Shown here: positions 62,840 to 64,000 of the stretch, piece after piece | Layout of the letters: every line of letters begins with the position of its first letter | Numbering within the stretch: the first letter of the stretch is position 1 | Source: an uncultured Spirochaetales bacterium | Lineage (GTDB): Bacteria; Spirochaetota; Spirochaetia; Sphaerochaetales; Sphaerochaetaceae | DNA length: 64,000 nucleotides | Direction of reading: 5' to 3' | NCBI GenBank assembly: GCA_944390045.1 | Contig: CALXOO010000006.1 | Span: forward strand, 1-64,000 | Program-made: the position numbers and the translations under genes | Notes under the pieces: generated by a model | Told to the model about the DNA's origin: nothing | The model's database searches: none | Seen by the model: the letters and a program-made list of their open reading frames with translations, nothing else

Positions 62840-63997
62840 TTGAACTACCTTGCAGACCGTTATGCCGACTTCATTGTGCATTCCATGCTCAGGCTGGAGG
62901 AAGGTGAGAAGCTGACAGTGCATGCCAACAGCGAGACTGTCGAGTTTGCCCACCGGGTTGCCCATGAGGCAGCTGAAAGCACCGGAGTCAGTGCGGCTCT
63001 TGTATATATTGAGAATGGCAAGGTCGAATCCGTCGATGAGATCGAGCCCTCATACAGTGCCGGGGATGCAAGGGGCAACGTGATGCTCAACCTGGCTTCG
63101 TTCACCCCATCCGTATACAGAAGCGATGATGAGCTGGATGCAGTGCACCTCCAGATGCACAGGCTTCTTGCCGATCCGGTCTTCCTGGACCGGAGAATCG
63201 GAATTCCTTATGCCGTGGCCTATGTGCCTACCGCCAGCTGGGCTGAGTTCGTCTACGGCAGCGGGGCCACCACTGACCAGCTCTATCTTGATCTGGCGGA
63301 TTACCTTGGCATTGAGGATGGAGACGCGGCCGCCCGGACTCAGGCCCGGGTGCTTGAGCTGCGGTGCAGGGAGCTCAACGAGCTGGACATCAGATCGGTG
63401 GAGCTTGAGATTGGAAGGACCAGGCTCTCGGCCAGGCTTGCAGAGGGTGCCAGGATTGGAAGCAGTGCCGTGAGGCTGCCCGGCGGCAGGACCTTCTATC
63501 CGACCTTCCCCGCCGAAGACATCATCTTCCCTCTGGATTACAGGCATGCTGACGGGACAATTGTCTCAAGCTATCCGTTCCGTTTCTTTGACAGGGTCAT
63601 ACAGGGGGCCGAGATCACTGTGAAGGATGGCAGGATAACATCATTCAGCTGTGACGCACCGCAGCTGGCCCAGGCCTATGTCAACATCGACACTATGGCA
63701 GGAATGGCCGGAGAGCTTGTGCTGTGCGACAGCATGACTCCGTCTTCCAGGTTCGACCTTGCCTTCGGCATCCCTCTGCTTGACAGGATGCGGACCAGCT
63801 GCATGGTATTCGGAGGCGTCAGCCCTGAACTTGTCACTCTTGAGGATGAGGCACAGCTTGATGCGTGCGGTCTCAACACGAGCTTTGCCCGCCTCGAAGT
63901 GCCCTTCGGAGGCAGGGATCTGAACGTCAGCGCCCTGACAGGAGACGGACGCAGGGTGCAGATTTACAAAGACGGGCTCTTCTCACTGGGGATTTAG
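62840..63997 (+). CDS. M29 aminopeptidase-like protein with altered metal ligands
   Basis: 385 residues that align along the whole M29 (AmpS/AmpT) fold, from YADFIVHSMLRLEEGEKLTVHAN to NVSALTGDGRRVQIYKDGLFS. The two Glu ligands seem kept (FPAEDIIFP, AGELVLCDS). The His of the usual SCH motif is Met (TSCMVFGG), the following Tyr is missing, and the HxD pair is Arg-Leu-Glu (NTSFARLEVPFG). It therefore probably cannot hold two metals in the usual way. Residue matching was done by eye. The gene follows tRNA-Gly with AGGGAGGAAG upstream and may run with genes beyond the window. Confidence 0.75.
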   Translation: MNYLADRYADFIVHSMLRLEEGEKLTVHANSETVEFAHRVAHEAAESTGVSAALVYIENGKVESVDEIEPSYSAGDARGNVMLNLASFTPSVYRSDDELDAVHLQMHRLLADPVFLDRRIGIPYAVAYVPTASWAEFVYGSGATTDQLYLDLADYLGIEDGDAAARTQARVLELRCRELNELDIRSVELEIGRTRLSARLAEGARIGSSAVRLPGGRTFYPTFPAEDIIFPLDYRHADGTIVSSYPFRFFDRVIQGAEITVKDGRITSFSCDAPQLAQAYVNIDTMAGMAGELVLCDSMTPSSRFDLAFGIPLLDRMRTSCMVFGGVSPELVTLEDEAQLDACGLNTSFARLEVPFGGRDLNVSALTGDGRRVQIYKDGLFSLGI

Positions 63998-64000
63998 ATC

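Overview
The window is about 54-55 percent GC, densely coded and largely made of housekeeping operons. It looks like a spirochaete chromosome (Spirochaetota, near Treponema or Sphaerochaeta). The reasons are a GreA fused to a roughly 740-residue TPR-like region, a short SMC without a recognisable hinge, a PUR-alpha-type protein, an ABC binding protein whose signal peptide ends in LFANGAAEG, and the dnaG-rpoD-zinc-ribbon order. This placement is inference from gene content, because no rRNA is present.

Layout. 97-5252: bamA and mutS. 5290-19928: one long plus-strand run of rimP-nusA-infB-rbfA-truB-ribF-rpsO-pnp-dut-lptF-lptG-tgt-murJ, many genes overlapping by 1-14 bases. 19900-23902 (minus): TPR-greA and an AI-2E-type permease. 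23963-33877 (plus): a queuosine-precursor transporter with a radical SAM protein resembling queuine lyase, then rpe-dtd-recA-scpA-scpB-rluB-cmk-rpsA, a TPR protein and a lipoprotein. 33945-37967 (minus): a decayed mgtC, then trxB, yedE, tusA and a Crp/Fnr regulator, apparently a sulfur or selenium trafficking unit. A second Crp/Fnr gene diverges from the first with start codons only 25 bases apart. 38660-39130: an AT-rich, repeat-bearing island without genes. 39213-45154 (minus): lacI-phnD-phnC-phnE-phnE-metallophosphatase, an import and hydrolysis operon. 45355-46173 (plus): mazG. 46170-60832 (minus): a lipoprotein, RNase P RNA, zinc-ribbon protein, rpoD, dnaG, a YkgJ-type protein, tRNA-Tyr, coaD, a small conserved protein, then rplS-trmD-rimM-khpA-rpsP-ffh and smc. 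60893-63997: rnhB, a ZIP transporter, the PUR-alpha protein, tRNA-Gly and an M29-like protein whose metal ligands look lost.

Regulation. Two patterns recur. (a) Several genes have a good -35/-10 pair whose -10 box ends only 7-9 bases before the start codon, so their mRNAs should be leaderless or nearly so (perM, the queuosine transporter, rpe, a Crp/Fnr gene, mazG and the 54139 gene). (b) An intrinsic terminator lies between promoter and gene ahead of rimP-nusA and ahead of greA, and a terminator stands directly before rimM and trxB, which suggests attenuation. The two clearest cases control transcription elongation factors themselves.

No CRISPR array, insertion sequence, prophage or rRNA operon was seen. 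The most interesting points are the hinge-less SMC, the promoter-terminator leaders of nusA and greA, the queuosine salvage pair, the paired Crp/Fnr genes beside the sulfur or selenium genes, and the apparently inactive M29 protein.
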